Made by a program: the position numbers and the translations under genes
The notes under the pieces: generated by a model
Database searches by the model: none
What the model saw: the letters and a program-made list of their open reading frames with translations, nothing else
What the model was told of the DNA's origin: nothing
NCBI GenBank assembly: GCA_022393335.1
Contig: JAJEKB010001367.1
Location: 100,482 to 164,481, forward strand
Direction of reading: 5' to 3'
From: Macrotrachela quadricornifera
Taxonomy: Eukaryota; Rotifera; Eurotatoria; Philodinida; Philodinidae
DNA: 64,000 nt
Part shown: one piece after another, positions 12,136 to 24,846 of the stretch
How positions within the stretch are numbered: position 1 is the first letter of the stretch
Layout of the letters: each line of letters begins with the position of its first letter

Positions 12136-13185
12136 ATCTGAAATATTTTGTTTTAGAATTAATTAGAATATTAAATTAATTTTTCTTTTTTATTAGAATT
12201 TTCGAAAGTTTAAAGAATAATTACTTTCTTCAATTAATTGAACAATTAAAATGAATTCATTTAATAAGAAAATTTTATTTAGAAAGTAATTTTCATTTTA
12301 TGATTTAAATAAATATAACAAAAAAATAATTTATTGAACAAAAATCTAATGAACGATTTATCTTATATTTGTTAACATTTTTATTGAATATATACAATAA
12401 AAAATGAATTGTTTGAATAGAAGATGAAAGAAAGATAATGTTTAAAGTTCAAGGTCCAGTAGAAAACGAATCAATTGCTTATGTTATAATATAATGCAAT
12501 AAAAAAAAAAAAATTTTTTTTATTGGTTTCATATTTTAAACTAATCAAAGAAAATAAAGAATATTTTTTTTTCTTATTGATTTCAATGACATCTATCAGA
12601 TTTTTGTTTTATTTATTAAATAATAAAATATCTTTGATTATGTAAAAATATTTTTACTTTATTTTAAATAAAATCTATTATTTAATAAAACAAAAAAATT
12701 ATTTTATTTATTTTTTAAATTCATTGTTTTAATTAAAAGAAGAATCGATAGAGTTCATTCTTTAAATTTTCTTGTCTACTAGTAAAATTCTTTTATTTTT
12801 TCAATCCGTTTGTTATTTATATATCTATTGCGTTCATTTAACTTCATAAATCTTTTATTTGTATTACAAACATTTTTCTTTATTCAGTATCATATTAATA
12901 ATATTTTACTTTTACGTGGTTTTTTAAAAAACAAAATGAAAGAAATTAGTTTTTAATAAGATAAAGAAAAGGTCAATGAGGACGCTTCTTATTTAAAATA
13001 TTGTGTATCAGTTATATAACGAGCGAACAAAGAAACATGCACTCTCTGCATGATGATACAGAGTATTATTTGGATGGACAGTCTAAATGATAAGAGCTGA
13101 TTTATATATGTGTTTTATTTTGTATAACATTGTTTAATCTTTTGTTTTATATATTATAAGGTGTTAGTTTAAGAAAAAAAAAGTA
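12136..13185. other. Divergent promoter region between ECI2 and glycogenin
   Basis: About 1 kb separates the start codons of ECI2 (-) and glycogenin (+). No open frame of note. Homopolymer A/T tracts dominate. Both promoters must lie here, but no specific element stands out. Confidence 0.5.
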
Positions 13186-15908
13186 ATGTCATCTGAAGCA
13201 TTTGTAACGTTAGCAACAAATGATGGTTATGCTCTTGGTGCCCTTGTTCTTGCTCAATCCATCCGTCAAGTTGGAACAAAACGAAATTTAGTTATACTTA
13301 TATCAAATCATTTATCAGATTTAATCAGGTTATATTATTTAAAAATAAATAAATTAAAATTTCTCTTTTTTTATTATAGACGAACATTAGAAGACAATTT
13401 TGATGAAGTTATTATTGTTGAAGAATTAAATTCAAATGATGATGAAAATTTACATTTATTATCACGTCCTGAACTTGGTATAACATTTACAAAAATAAAT
13501 TGTTGGCTTTTGACACAATATACAAAATGTGTTTTTATGGATTCGGATTGTGTTGTTTTACGTGAAATAGATGATTTATTTGAACGAGATGAATTATCAG
13601 CTGCATCTGATGCTGGTTGGCCTGATTGTTTTAATTCAGGAGTTTTTGTTTATCGACCATCAAAAGAAACATTTAAAAAATTAATGCAATTTGCATCACA
13701 ACAACATGCTTCATTTGATGGTTTGATTTTATTTATTTTAATATTTTATTTTATTTATTTGAAAATTTTAGGTGGTGATCAAGGTCTTTTAAATGGGTTT
13801 TTTTCAAATTGGCGTACAAGTGATATATCACGACATTTACCATTTACTTATAATGTAACAGCAAATGCATTCTATTCATATTTACCGGCTGTTACAAGGT
13901 AAAATTTTTTTCATTTTTTTTAGAAATAAAAAATTTTTCTATTTTATTTAAATAGATTTCGTAATGATATTCATGTTGTTCATTTTGCTGGTGTATTAAA
14001 ACCATGGCATTTAACATATAATTCTGAAAATGAACAATTATCAGGAAATTTAAGTGGACAAAGTGATATTCAAAGAGAATTTTTTCTTTCATGGTGGAGA
14101 ATAATGTATCAAAAATTATGGCCACAATTATCAAAATTTAATCAAGTAAAATTAATTTTATATTAATTTAAATAATATATTTTATTCTTTTAGGAATTAA
14201 ATTCAAATAAATCTTCAAATACAGAACAGGTTAAATAAATATATATTTAATATTTAAAAAATAAAAATAAAAAATTTCTTTTAAATAATATTTAGAATCA
14301 ATATGAAAATAAATTTAATTTATTTAATTATGAAAATTTAACAGATAATAAAGGAGTTGAAGTTGGTTCAGCTGCACATCGTCGAGCATGGGAATCTGGT
14401 CATATTGATTATTTTGGTCGAGATTCATTTTCAAATATTCAACAACAATTAGAACGTAATATAAATGCACAACAAAATCAAATACAATATCATCCATCAC
14501 AACAAAGAGAAACAACACCTGAAAAACCAACAACAAGTATTCTTAAAACTTCACATAAAGAAGTCATTCCATCAAAACAAACAGAATATAATCATAAAAC
14601 TTCTGTAAAAGAATCAACAAATAATATACCGAAAATGCCATTAAAAGAAACAACAACATTAACAGTAAAAACAGAAAAATTATCTCAAACTTCAATCAAT
14701 GAAACAATACCATTACCAATGAAAACAGAAAAATTATCTCAAACGTCAATCAAAGAAACAATACCATTACCAATTAAAACAGAAAAATTATCTCAAACGT
14801 CAATTAAAGAAACAATACCACCAAAACAAACATTTTCTCAAATTGAAAATAATCAGTTTGTTTTATTTATTTTTCTTTTCAAATTAAAAATTTTCAAATA
14901 TTTTCTTATTAATTATAGTTCAATTCTTCCAGTTGAAAATAAAAATTCATTACATGAACATGAATCTAATTGGAAAGTTAAATCAACAATTGTAACTGCC
15001 TATACTCAAGGTAAATTAAAATATTTATATCCTTTTCTTTTTCATTAATTAAAATATTTGATATAGGTGTAGGTGAATTTACTGGACCAACATCAATAAG
15101 TAAAGTAGTTAGTGAAAGTACAGCTACATCATCTGGTAATGTTTCTGTTGTAACATCAACTAATCAAACAACAGGTTAGATATGATTAAATTTAAACTAA
15201 AACAAAAAAAAAAAACGAAAAAAAAATTCCTTTAAAGTTTCAACAGGTTTAGCAGAAAGTAATATAACAGGTGGGTAATTAATTAATTATTTCTATTGCT
15301 TTTTTTCTTTTGTTTTTCAATGCTTAGCTTTATGTTTGATTCTGCTTAATTTATTGTCTAGTTAAAACAGCAAATGATCATATTGCTTGGCTTTTTGATA
15401 AAATTTTTATTGCAATAACATATATGATTAGTTTGTGCTATTTGGTGTTCCTCGTTGCTATTCGACGCTCAAACAACAATACTATTAGTCATGGTAAGAT
15501 ATGGAATTAAATGCGTCATTATACGGGGAACACAAATTAGCACAAATAAAAAATGATTTTCTTGATAGAATGTACTGAGTTTAAAGTATCTTGCTATAAG
15601 TATGTCCGAGGAATTCTAGGGTATTAAAGTACATTTGTAATATGTTGATAGTCAAATTTAATCTTTCATTTTTGTTTCTTGAAGAAAAACAATCTTAATT
15701 TCTTATGTTTTATCGAGTTATTTAAATGAATTCGTGTGTATATCATGACTACTATCAACTCAGTACTTTCTCTAAAGAAAAAAAATTCTTTTATGAATTA
15801 AAATTATAAAAATATGTTAATATTAATATTTGATTAATTATAGATAATGGAAGAACTGTTCGAGAAACAACATCATCAATAAGTAATGGAAACCGAGTGA
15901 AAAAATAA
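13186..15908 (+). CDS. GYG: Glycogenin with a C-terminal membrane segment
   Basis: Family 8 glucosyltransferase that primes glycogen by glucosylating itself. Eleven exons (13186-13328, 13380-13720, 13772-13898, 13956-14145, 14194-14229, 14296-14855, 14919-15010, 15067-15174, 15238-15270, 15362-15493, 15844-15908) join with matching phases into 608 aa. Seen: metal-binding DSD at 102-104, GDQGLLN, Tyr196 in AFYSYLPA at the self-glucosylation position, and HFAGVLKPW. The conserved [14 protein letters not shown] block (~311-325) corresponds to the C-terminal glycogen-synthase-binding motif of known glycogenins. After that come a Ser/Thr-rich linker with three 18-residue repeats, a hydrophobic helix at ~558-577 followed by Arg-Arg, and a 30-residue tail. 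The anchor is unusual for a cytosolic family; the small exons 9-11 are less certain than the rest. Confidence 0.85.
14667..14828 (+). repeat. Three 54-bp tandem repeats inside glycogenin
   Basis: A 54-bp unit encoding [18 protein letters not shown] occurs three times in a row with few substitutions, in frame, in the disordered linker between the catalytic region and the membrane segment. Copies 2 and 3 are nearly identical. Confidence 0.85.
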
Positions 15909-17051
15909 ATTTGATAAAATATATTCTAGTCAAATAGACATCAATTAAAGATAAAATTTATCTCGATTGTTTTTTTTAAAAATCTATTGTTGTTGAATGT
16001 TGTTTTCTAAACTTTTCATTTTATATATAATTCTGCTTATTTGAAGTTCTTTCATTAGTTTTTCTGTTGTTTTTTTTTTTTATATGTATCTCTTAAAGTA
16101 GTTACTTCATTCATTCAACATTAGTCCTAGAAAATTATACGTCAAGCATTTCATTGTTTTTTTTTTTCGTTAGATAAAACTTTTAAAACGTTTTTCTTTA
16201 TTTATATTACAAACATTTGAATAAAACACCAGTTATTATTAATAATAACTTTTTAAAATAGATATCTTTGATATATCCATCAGAAACAAAACAATAGATA
16301 ATAGTGACAGTATCAATGTCTTGTCAGAATAAGATAAGACATTATTTATTCGTTGTTGAATTATAAAAGATTGATAATAAGATATGTCAAAAATATATTC
16401 ATTCTATATTTCGAATGAGATAAACAATATAAAAGAAACTCTAAATCAATATAAATTAAATATTTTTCACCAATTGACGTCACTTTATTGTGAGATCTAA
16501 ATATTTGCCATGAAAAAATTTCTGTAAATTTACAAAATAAGAGGCATATAGTCGGCTCAATATCTAGAAAATAGATAGGATGGATTTAGTTTGAAATTGA
16601 TGAATACTAAGAAACTTTCGGTCATTTTCGAAAAAAAGCTGCGGATTTCTGGATTATTGTCGCCTCGAAACACTGATCGAAACGTATTCATGCCATTAAA
16701 ATCGGTAATTTTTACGCGATTTTCATGACATGGATTATTATTGAAGAAAAACTTCTCATTTTGTCGTAGATGATACTATCTAAGAAATTTAAACATTATT
16801 TATCATTTATTTTTATTTTAGAACATGTAATTCTTTTATTGTATGTTAGTATCATTTGCTTTGTTTATTTATGTATTCAATGTCGAACAATCACTAATCT
16901 GTTTGAAAATTTTTTTCATATATTCAGTTTCATAGTTTGACGAATTCGATTAAACTATGTAAAAATATCCAAGAAAAACATTTCATTCGATTTTTTAATT
17001 ACCAGTACTTTATTTTTCTACTGGAAAAAAAAAGTATAAAATTTGATATTA
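15909..17051. other. Intergenic region between convergent genes
   Basis: No gene seen between the ends of glycogenin (+) and the TIR gene (-). The stretch 16480-16790 is somewhat less AT-rich and may be old repeat DNA, but no open frame survives. Confidence 0.5.
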
Positions 17052-18589
17052 TCAAAAAGATTGAGATTCAGTAAAAATCTGTTTAATAGGTAATGGAATT
17101 ATTTGTTCTGTTAATGATGTACTTGTTTGAATTTTAATACGAATAGCTTGAAGTTTAAAATTTTCATTAAATAAAGCTTTACAATTAATAAATGAATCCA
17201 TAATTCCTTCATGTACGGATAATTCAATTTTTTTTTCTTGTTTAGCTAATTTTTGTAAATTTAAAATATCTTGTTTATTCCATATTGGTGAACGTAAAGC
17301 AGAAAGATCACAACCAAATGAAAATTTAATTAGATTATTATTATTATCATTTAAATAATAAATTAAAGCAAAATATCGGACTTCAATTGAACAATCATCA
17401 GCCGAAATAAAATCAAGAATATTTGATTCAGATAAATTTAATTTAGTACGAATTTTTTCTAATGTTGGTAAATTTAAAGGTGAATTTATTTGTTCTAGAA
17501 TAAGACTAGTATGTTTCATTTGTATATCTTCAATAGAAATTTTTAATCGAAGTGGTTGAGGTAAAAGATGATGTGCTCGAAAACGATGTTGATTATCAAT
17601 ACCTGGTAAACCATTTAATTCAATTTTAATAGTTATTGAACATACAATAAGTTTATTTGATTCAATAGTAATTATATCTTGATTATGATTTGTTATTATT
17701 TGACAAGGAATCCATTTATTATATTTATCTTCATATTCAGCAGATAATTGTAGAATAGATAGTGATTGTGAACTGGTATTATGAAAAATAAAACGAGAAA
17801 ATGTAAATGAATTAAAAAATCGACCATTTCGAGGATATAAATCTTGATTACATTGAATTTCTGTTGATTGATTTATAAGATGAATATATGAATCACCTTC
17901 ATTTAAATATTTTTTTGGATTTATTATTGTTATATTATCATTTATTTGAGGACCTTGTCGAATTATTGATGGAATAATTAAAGATGTATTTATTTGAAAA
18001 TCTTCATCATTTTCTTCTTCTTCTTCATCAATTAATTTTGATTGTTGTGAAGATTTTGATGATACTATTCCAACAATAGAATTTATTTTATCAATTAATT
18101 CTTGACATTTTATATCAAAATTTTTCTCATTAATATCATTAAAATTTAAATAAAGAAGATCAGATATAGTAATACCTAACCATTGTGATGGTTTCCATTT
18201 TATTGTTTTATCTTTAGAACCAATAATACATGGAATTATTGGTTTATGAAGTTCTGATGCATATGTTAATTCTTTTTTACAATTTATTGATTCTTGATAT
18301 TCCGGTGTTAAAAAACAAACAAATACACAACAATTTTCAACACCTTCAGCCATACTAAATTTTGAAAAAACAAAAACATATCATTACTATATTATTTTTC
18401 AAAAAAATAATATTTAATTAACCTTGTACTAAGATATTTAGTCATTCCTCCATGTTTATCCATCCAAATAGGTATTGATTGAGATTTTGTTAAATATGAA
18501 TAGATTTTTGATACTAAATTTTCACTATTCCATTGATATGAAAACATGATATGTTTTGACATTGACTTCTCTTCAATATCAACATTCAT
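17052..18589 (-). CDS. TIR-domain protein with an unknown C-terminal domain
   Basis: Two exons, 18589-18423 and 18354-17052; 489 aa. The upstream GTG is not used here; the ATG at 18589 is chosen. Residues 12-140 are a TIR fold: HIMFSYQW at the first strand, IPIWMDKHGGM, ENCCVFVCFLTPEYQES, and INCKKELTYASELHKPIIPCII. Glu84 in KKEL lies where NAD-cleaving TIR domains such as SARM1 keep their catalytic glutamate, so NADase activity is possible (inference). An acidic linker leads to about 290 residues rich in beta-strand patterns (~190-489) that I do not recognise. No LRR, death domain, NB-ARC or membrane helix is present, so it is not a Toll receptor. A cytosolic signalling or self-defence role is plausible but unproven. 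Confidence 0.85.
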
Positions 18590-19081
18590 CACACGTGCAA
18601 TTTATAAAAATAAACAGGTAACTATATACGATAGAAAAGAACAAAAAAAAACACGAAATAAGGACAATTAATCTATGTACAAACCAATTTATCGAATAAT
18701 CAAAAATACATTTAAATTATATGGAGCGTTATATTGAATAGCGGCATTTCAGTTTTCAATTACTTGATATACTGTATTTAAAAAAGCAAATATTCAAGTA
18801 GAAGATGTAGTGTGAAAATTTGCATAAGATTGCTTTTCTTATAGTTATGCTCTTTTTTGTTAAAGTGATCAAAACTTTTTAGGGTTAAATTTTACCTTCA
18901 TTTAATAAAAAAATAGATCAGTATAAAATATGTTTATTCATCTGTTTTGTTAATATTATTATTAAGATTTTTTTTTTTATTTGAGATGATAATAATGAAA
19001 GAAAGATTTTTTTTTGATTTAATTAAATATATAAAAATTTCAATAAAATGATTAAAAGTTTGTTTTTGTTCGTGTTGATCT
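18590..19081. other. Intergenic region
   Basis: Contains the TIR gene upstream sequence and one copy (18790-18905) of a diverged dispersed repeat whose partner lies near 26137-26265. No coding signal. Confidence 0.4.
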
Positions 19082-20966
19082 TTAATAATAAGTTTTATTT
19101 AATTGAAGATTAATTTCACAATGTTTTCCCGTAAAATAATTTGTACAAATACAACGATTTTCTGTTGCAAGACATGTTCCATTATTTTGACAAAGATTTT
19201 TTGTTTCATCACAAAATAAACTTTTTAATTCACATTTAAGTCCACCATAACCTTTTTCACATTGACATTGTCGTGTTATTGGATTACATGTACCACCATG
19301 TTGACATTCATGTAAAAGACAATAAAGTTCTCCTGTTACATTAACACAACTATCAGCTAAACAAACTTGTTCGGGATATTGACATTGTTGTTCACCACAT
19401 TTAACTATTTCATCACAATATCTTCCACCAAAACCTTGTTCACATCGACATATACCATCAGCACTTGTTGGAGATTCAAGACATGTTCCATTATTCATAC
19501 ATGGATGTGATGAACAAAATGATTGATTTAAATTTTCTGAACAATTTAAACCTGAATATCCATATGTACATAAACATTTATAAGTTTGACTTGCTGTTTC
19601 ATGTACACATATACCATTATTTTCTAAAATAAAAATCATTTTAAAAATAATTATATATATAATTATTTAAAACAAACCACATGGATTAGGTGCACATGGA
19701 TGAAGTGGTGTATCACAATAAGGTCCAGTTACATCTTTTGGACATAAACATCTTCCATATTTATTATCAATTAAAGCACATTTTCCTCCATTATTATGAC
19801 ATTTTTGTTTACATATTGTTGGTGTTATATATTCACAAAAAGGTCCAGCATAATCTGGTGGACATAAACAAAATCCATCACCTGTATGATTTAATACAAT
19901 ACAAGTTGAACCATTTCGACAAGGAGAAAGTGAACAAAATGTTCGTTGTGGATATTCACATAAACGACCTGAATAACCTGGTTGACATAGGCATTGACCA
20001 TCAACACCTGATAATGGTACACATGTACCTAAAAATGATTTTTGTTTTCTCTTATTATTATTATTAGTTTTTTTTTTAAAGAAACAAACCATTATTTCGA
20101 CATGGATTTTCTTGACAAAAAGGAACACGTTTCTCACAAAATTCTCCAACATAACCAGGATCACATAAACATATACCAGCTGGTGATTGAACTAAAATAC
20201 ATGTACCATTATGTTGACATGGTGAATGAGTACAAAATGTTGTATTGCGTAAATCATGTTCACAAAATGGTCCAGTAAACATTAATGGACAAGAACATTT
20301 ATATCCATTATTCGATACTGACAAAAACAAAAAAAAAATAAATATTTAAACTTAATTAAATAATCAAAAAAAAAAATTCTAACTATTATAACAAGTTCCA
20401 CCATTTAAACAAGCACATTCTCCAACATTTTCTTGACAATATCTTCCAGCATGTCGTGGTGGACAAAGACAAATAAAATTATTATATGATGATACAGATA
20501 ATGATGAAGTTTTCGGTGATATTGGTGAACATAAACCTTGATTATAGCATGGATTACTTTCACATGCTTTTTGAACATAATTTAATTTTTCACATAATGA
20601 ACCATGAACATACTAAATTTATATTTTAAATTAAATTAAATTAAATTAAATTAAAATATAAATTAACTTACAGGGATACAATGACAACTAAATGTTAATT
20701 TTGAAACAAGTTCACATGTTCCAGCTCGACATGGATTTGGTTCACATGGATTTGTCCAATTTTGAAGATGAATATCTTAAATATTCTATAATTTTAATTA
20801 ATTTAATTATTTAAATACATACTTGATAAATATTGAGAAGCAACTATTCGTCGAATGCATATAATAAATATTAAAATAAATAATTTATAAAATGAAAAAA
20901 TTTTCCACCTAAATATATTCAGTAATTATAATTATATTAATAAGATATATATATATCTTACTGCAT
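19082..20966 (-). CDS. Secreted EGF-repeat protein
   Basis: Eight exons (20966-20962, 20908-20823, 20775-20672, 20612-20384, 20317-20090, 20028-19678, 19623-19082; the first has only 5 coding bases) in consistent phase; seven coding exons in all, 514 aa. The N-terminus, MQWKIFSFYKLFILIFIICI, is a signal peptide or signal anchor. The rest is about eleven to twelve EGF-like modules (C-x-NPC-x-NGTC...C-x-C-x-GY-x-G-x-C), one of them (KCGEQQCQYP...) irregular. The Asp/Asn calcium-binding consensus is mostly missing. There is no second membrane helix, DSL or laminin domain, so it is neither Notch nor Delta. Likely secreted or a type II surface protein for adhesion or matrix. Ortholog not identified. 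Confidence 0.85.
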
Positions 20967-22257
20967 TGTTCTTGTTTTGCAAATGGATTGATATAACTAC
21001 ATGATGGTCATTTTATTTGATTGTTGATTTGGATAAAGAAAAAAAAAAGAAAGAGAATAGGATTGTCTCGACAATATTGGTCAGAAAAGGAAATGTTTAA
21101 CCACTTGTATCGTATCTTGTCTATATGTGACCTTTCTTTCTTTGTTTTATAATCACTAATTAGAATGAGAACGACAAAACAAACTATCAAACGAAAGACA
21201 ATGAACATAAGCCGAGTGCTAACGAAATTTTCTTCGATATGGACGTGATCGGACAGGACAATAACTAACAACTAAAAACATTCAAAATTAATCGATCAAA
21301 TATTGCCTACATCACTAAGATATTTACCTTCAAATTTCAATAAAACAATCATAATAACAATGATTTTTCTTCTTATATTCGATTTCTTAATTCTCTTTCT
21401 CGTAGAGAAGAGTCTTCCAAACATAAATTGTCTGCTTGGTTGCTTGTGTGTCCGCACAAGGTCAAAAAAACATTCTATTAATATTTTCTATAAAGCTTAA
21501 CCAAAGGGTAATCTGAGTCGAGGAACTCGAATCTGATGTTAGTTTTTCGGATCCACTTTTTTACACAAAGAATCACTTTTTTCACAAAAAAAATTTTTTT
21601 TATAAGGATTGACCGAAGGATAATCGAGGACGAGAAATTCAACTCTGAAGTCAGTTGCATAAAAATTTTTTGAAGCTCAATTTTTGTAACAAACGACAAA
21701 TTTTTAACAAAAAGCGTTTGTTTTTATGAAGTTTGGTCAAAGGCAGTTGAGGTCGAGGAACTTGAATCTGACTTCGGTTTTTTAATTTTACAAATGAATA
21801 GCATGACGGTAGTTTAGAAACATGATTTCTACGAGAAAGAGCTGAGCGAGTCTTTAGACGAGCGTTACTTGTGAAATAAGACAAATATTAAGTACTTAAT
21901 ATTATTTCGAAATTTATTTGCTTCTTATAAAATAAATATGATAAAAATAAAATTATTTTAATTATTTAATTTATTAAAGTAGTTTTTATCAATGTGACCA
22001 TAAAAATAAATACGAATTTTATACCACTTATTCGTAATATACTTCAGTCTTATTTTATTCAATGAAAATAAAACACATTCAGTTTTTTTATTCCTTTTAT
22101 CGCATGAATACACCAATTGTTTTTGTATTCCACATCCCGAAGAAAAAAAAACAGTTATGATAAAACTGGAATTACTAAAGAGTTATATTTACTCATTAAA
22201 TCAATTCAATGCATCACATTTTAACAATGATTAGTTCGAATAATATCTCCATTGATC
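20967..22257. other. Intergenic region with diverged tandem repeat
   Basis: No gene recognised. Contains three diverged tandem units at 21489-21790 and the left target-site copy of the Penelope-like element at 22246-22257. Confidence 0.5.
21489..21790. repeat. Three diverged tandem units of about 115-125 bp
   Basis: Units start near 21489, 21601 and 21725, each opening with TATAA/GG-like sequence, then a block related to CGAGGAACTCGAATCTGA about 30-45 bp in, then T-rich filler. Similarity is clear but imperfect, pointing to an old tandem duplication. Confidence 0.55.
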
Positions 22258-22490
22258 TTGAATTTTTTTTAACAACTTTTCCTGAAATAGATTATTTCGG
22301 AAATCGAAGCCGCTTTCGTTAGACTATTTATTGATGCTAAATGAAAATCAGAAAATTTTACACATATTTTTTATACATACAGTTATTCTTCTAGTGTTTT
22401 CTCTTTCTCATTCTTTCCTGTTTTCTTTTCTTTTCTATTATTGATAGGGTGGGTCGGGAACATGATAATAGCTGGTGGAACCGCCTCAAT
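22258..22490 (-). repeat. 3' pseudo-LTR of the Penelope-like element
   Basis: Shares long blocks with 24847-25052 in direct orientation, for example around TTCTTTCCTGTTTTCTTTTC and ACTATTTATTGATG, with scattered differences. It lies downstream of the endonuclease remnant with respect to the element. Confidence 0.8.
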
Positions 22491-22515
22491 ATTGTTATTT
22501 TCTTCCAACCCACTA

Positions 22516-24347
22516 TTACTGTCTTACTCCCTCTATGATGTTGCCGAATTTCGTTGTTTTTTTAGTAATGAGGTTCTTAATCATCTGTGATGTTTGGTAT
22601 AACGCAGATGTCCATTGTTTGTCTATTTCAATATAATAATTTATGAATTTATTAGCTTTAGAATAAATTGCTTCTTTAATTCTTCTTTTCTTCCAATTAA
22701 TTTCATTACCAATAGTAAAGGTCTTTTTAGTATCGAACATACATTGCAGTTTTTGTGTATGAAAATGTTGAACTATTTCAGAATTTCAATTTTTATGGTC
22801 CTCTTGAATTTTTCGCTAGTATTAATTTATTCTGTTCTGTAAGCCAATCTTAGTCTCACCATTGTATATGGCTCCACAATTACATTCTAGTTGGTAAATA
22901 TTTGGTCTCAATTTTGATTTGCTTAACTGAGTGCATGATGATTGTATCTTATTCTTATAAGAGAAGTAAATGTTTATTCTGTATTTCTCCAATTTTCTTC
23001 TTAAGGTTTCAATTTCAGGAACGTAAGGTAAATAAATCGAATATTCCATTTTAATTTTATCATTTTATTGTTCTAGATTTGATGTATTAGGTGATTTTTT
23101 TACTGTTTTTTGAATTTGTCTTTTGATTTCAAATGATGGAAATTTCGAATTTTTCAATATGTGCTCTACTGTGTTTGTTTATGGTTTGAATAATTCTACT
23201 TGTCATATTGTTTATAGTATTCTGCTTAATGATCTTATGATGACAAGAATGGTAATTAAGTAAACGATCTGAAGCTGTTGCTTTTCTGATCCATCGAATG
23301 CTTATATTTTTATTGTCTCTTCTCGATAAGGTAAATATCAAAGAAATTGATTTTTTCGGATCTTTCATATTCACAAGTAAATCTGATTTTACTTTCTATA
23401 GAATTTAATTGTTGTAAATATTTTTCAATGTCATTCTTATTCGTTTTGGTGATCAATATCATATCATCAAAATATCTTCACAATTTGGACGGTAAGTTGA
23501 TTTCCCTCATATGTGTTTGCATACACTCATTCATGTAAATATCTGCAAGTATTGGGGATAGAGGATTTCCAGTAGGAAGCTCTTGTTTTTGTCCATAGAA
23601 TTTTCCATTGAAGGTGAAGAAGCTTTTGTTTAATGTTATTAATAATAGTTTTCTCGGGTCTTTCTTTGTTAATGATGATGCACAGAAATTTTTCACATCA
23701 AGACTTGCTAGTCTTTCATCAGGATGTGTCTTTATTTCAACTATTTCTTCTAGGAATTTTGATATATTTGATACAATGTTGGTAATGATATTCCTAGCAC
23801 AAGTGATAATACGCATCGAACTACTTTGTTTATGAATTGTAGGTTGTCATCGTACTGTTGATAAATCATCAATTGAGATCAATTCATATTTTGTTGTCTG
23901 AATTATTTTATTCGTTTGAAATAATTTATTAGTTAACTCGGCGATTTTCTTTTTTATATTTTTGGTCGGATCTTTGACTACTTTTTTATACGTATTAGAG
24001 ACATTCAGCTTCTCTACTATTTTCTGGATATAATCATTGCGATTCGTAATAACTGTTTTTCCACCCTTATCTGCTGAAACTACGATAATACTTTTCATTC
24101 TTTTCAATTCTTGTAATGCTTGCCTTTCATCTTTGATTAAGTTCTCTTGTTTTCTTTTTCTTAATTTTAAAATAAAGATGGAAATCTCGGAAATGGCAGC
24201 TTGTCTTATATGTTTTGGAGAAGAACTCATAAAATTTTCGGTGTTTGTGATGGTTTCTATGACATCGATTGATTTCGACATGATTACAAATTTTGAACCT
24301 CTTTCTAATACTTGTTTCTGAGTTTTGGTCAACTGTATATCTGACAT
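22516..24347 (-). pseudogene. Penelope reverse transcriptase / GIY-YIG endonuclease remnant
   Basis: In minus-strand order: an N-terminal block with IVVSADKGGKTVI (24347-23847), typical of Penelope RT; an in-frame TGA; palm and finger motifs with LPTGNPLSPILADIYMNE (to 23478); a second TGA directly before RYFDDMILI, the catalytic Y/F-x-DD motif; then a frame change; RKATASDRLLNYHS (23374-23129); and last a block (23049-22822) with YQLECNCGAIYNGETKIGLQNRI, the GIY-YIG-like endonuclease, its first tyrosine signature altered. The breaks rule out a functional protein. Confidence 0.85.
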
Positions 24348-24846
24348 GTTAACTATATTTGATGTATCATTCGTTCTTTCTGATTCTATGTTAAGCTGTT
24401 GTCTGAATTAATTCATTTATCTTCTTCTTATGATTTTTGATAATTTTATCTCTAATATTCTTGTCATTGTTGTTTATCTAAGCAAAATTTTGTTCAAGAT
24501 TTTTTTCCTGATTATATTTCATCCTATATATTTGTAATATCTTCTCCTATGTAATGATATCTACAATATGTAATCTCAGATTCCTGTACATTGATTCAAG
24601 GATATTATTTCGTATTTCAATCATTGTACCATTAAGAAGTCGTTGATTTTTTGTTTATCATTGTGACATTCTTTAAATGCATTCCTTATGAAATAAGATT
24701 AATTCTCTTGCAGTTGTTCAAGAATAAAATATGTTGTTCAATACTCATTTTTTTTTATATAATTATTCTAATTTTCGAGGAATTGTTGTACTTGTCTCTT
24801 CGTAGAGGTTGTTAAATATGATTTATTAAGGAAAGGTATTTTTATT

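Noticed and set aside
19690..20278. Plus-strand open frames over the EGF gene
   Set aside because: They are complements of the Cys/Gly-rich EGF exons, with His/Tyr-rich nonsense translation and no splice logic.
23847..24347. Intact reverse transcriptase gene
   Set aside because: Only the N-terminal block is open; TGA codons follow at 23847 and 23478, then a frame change.
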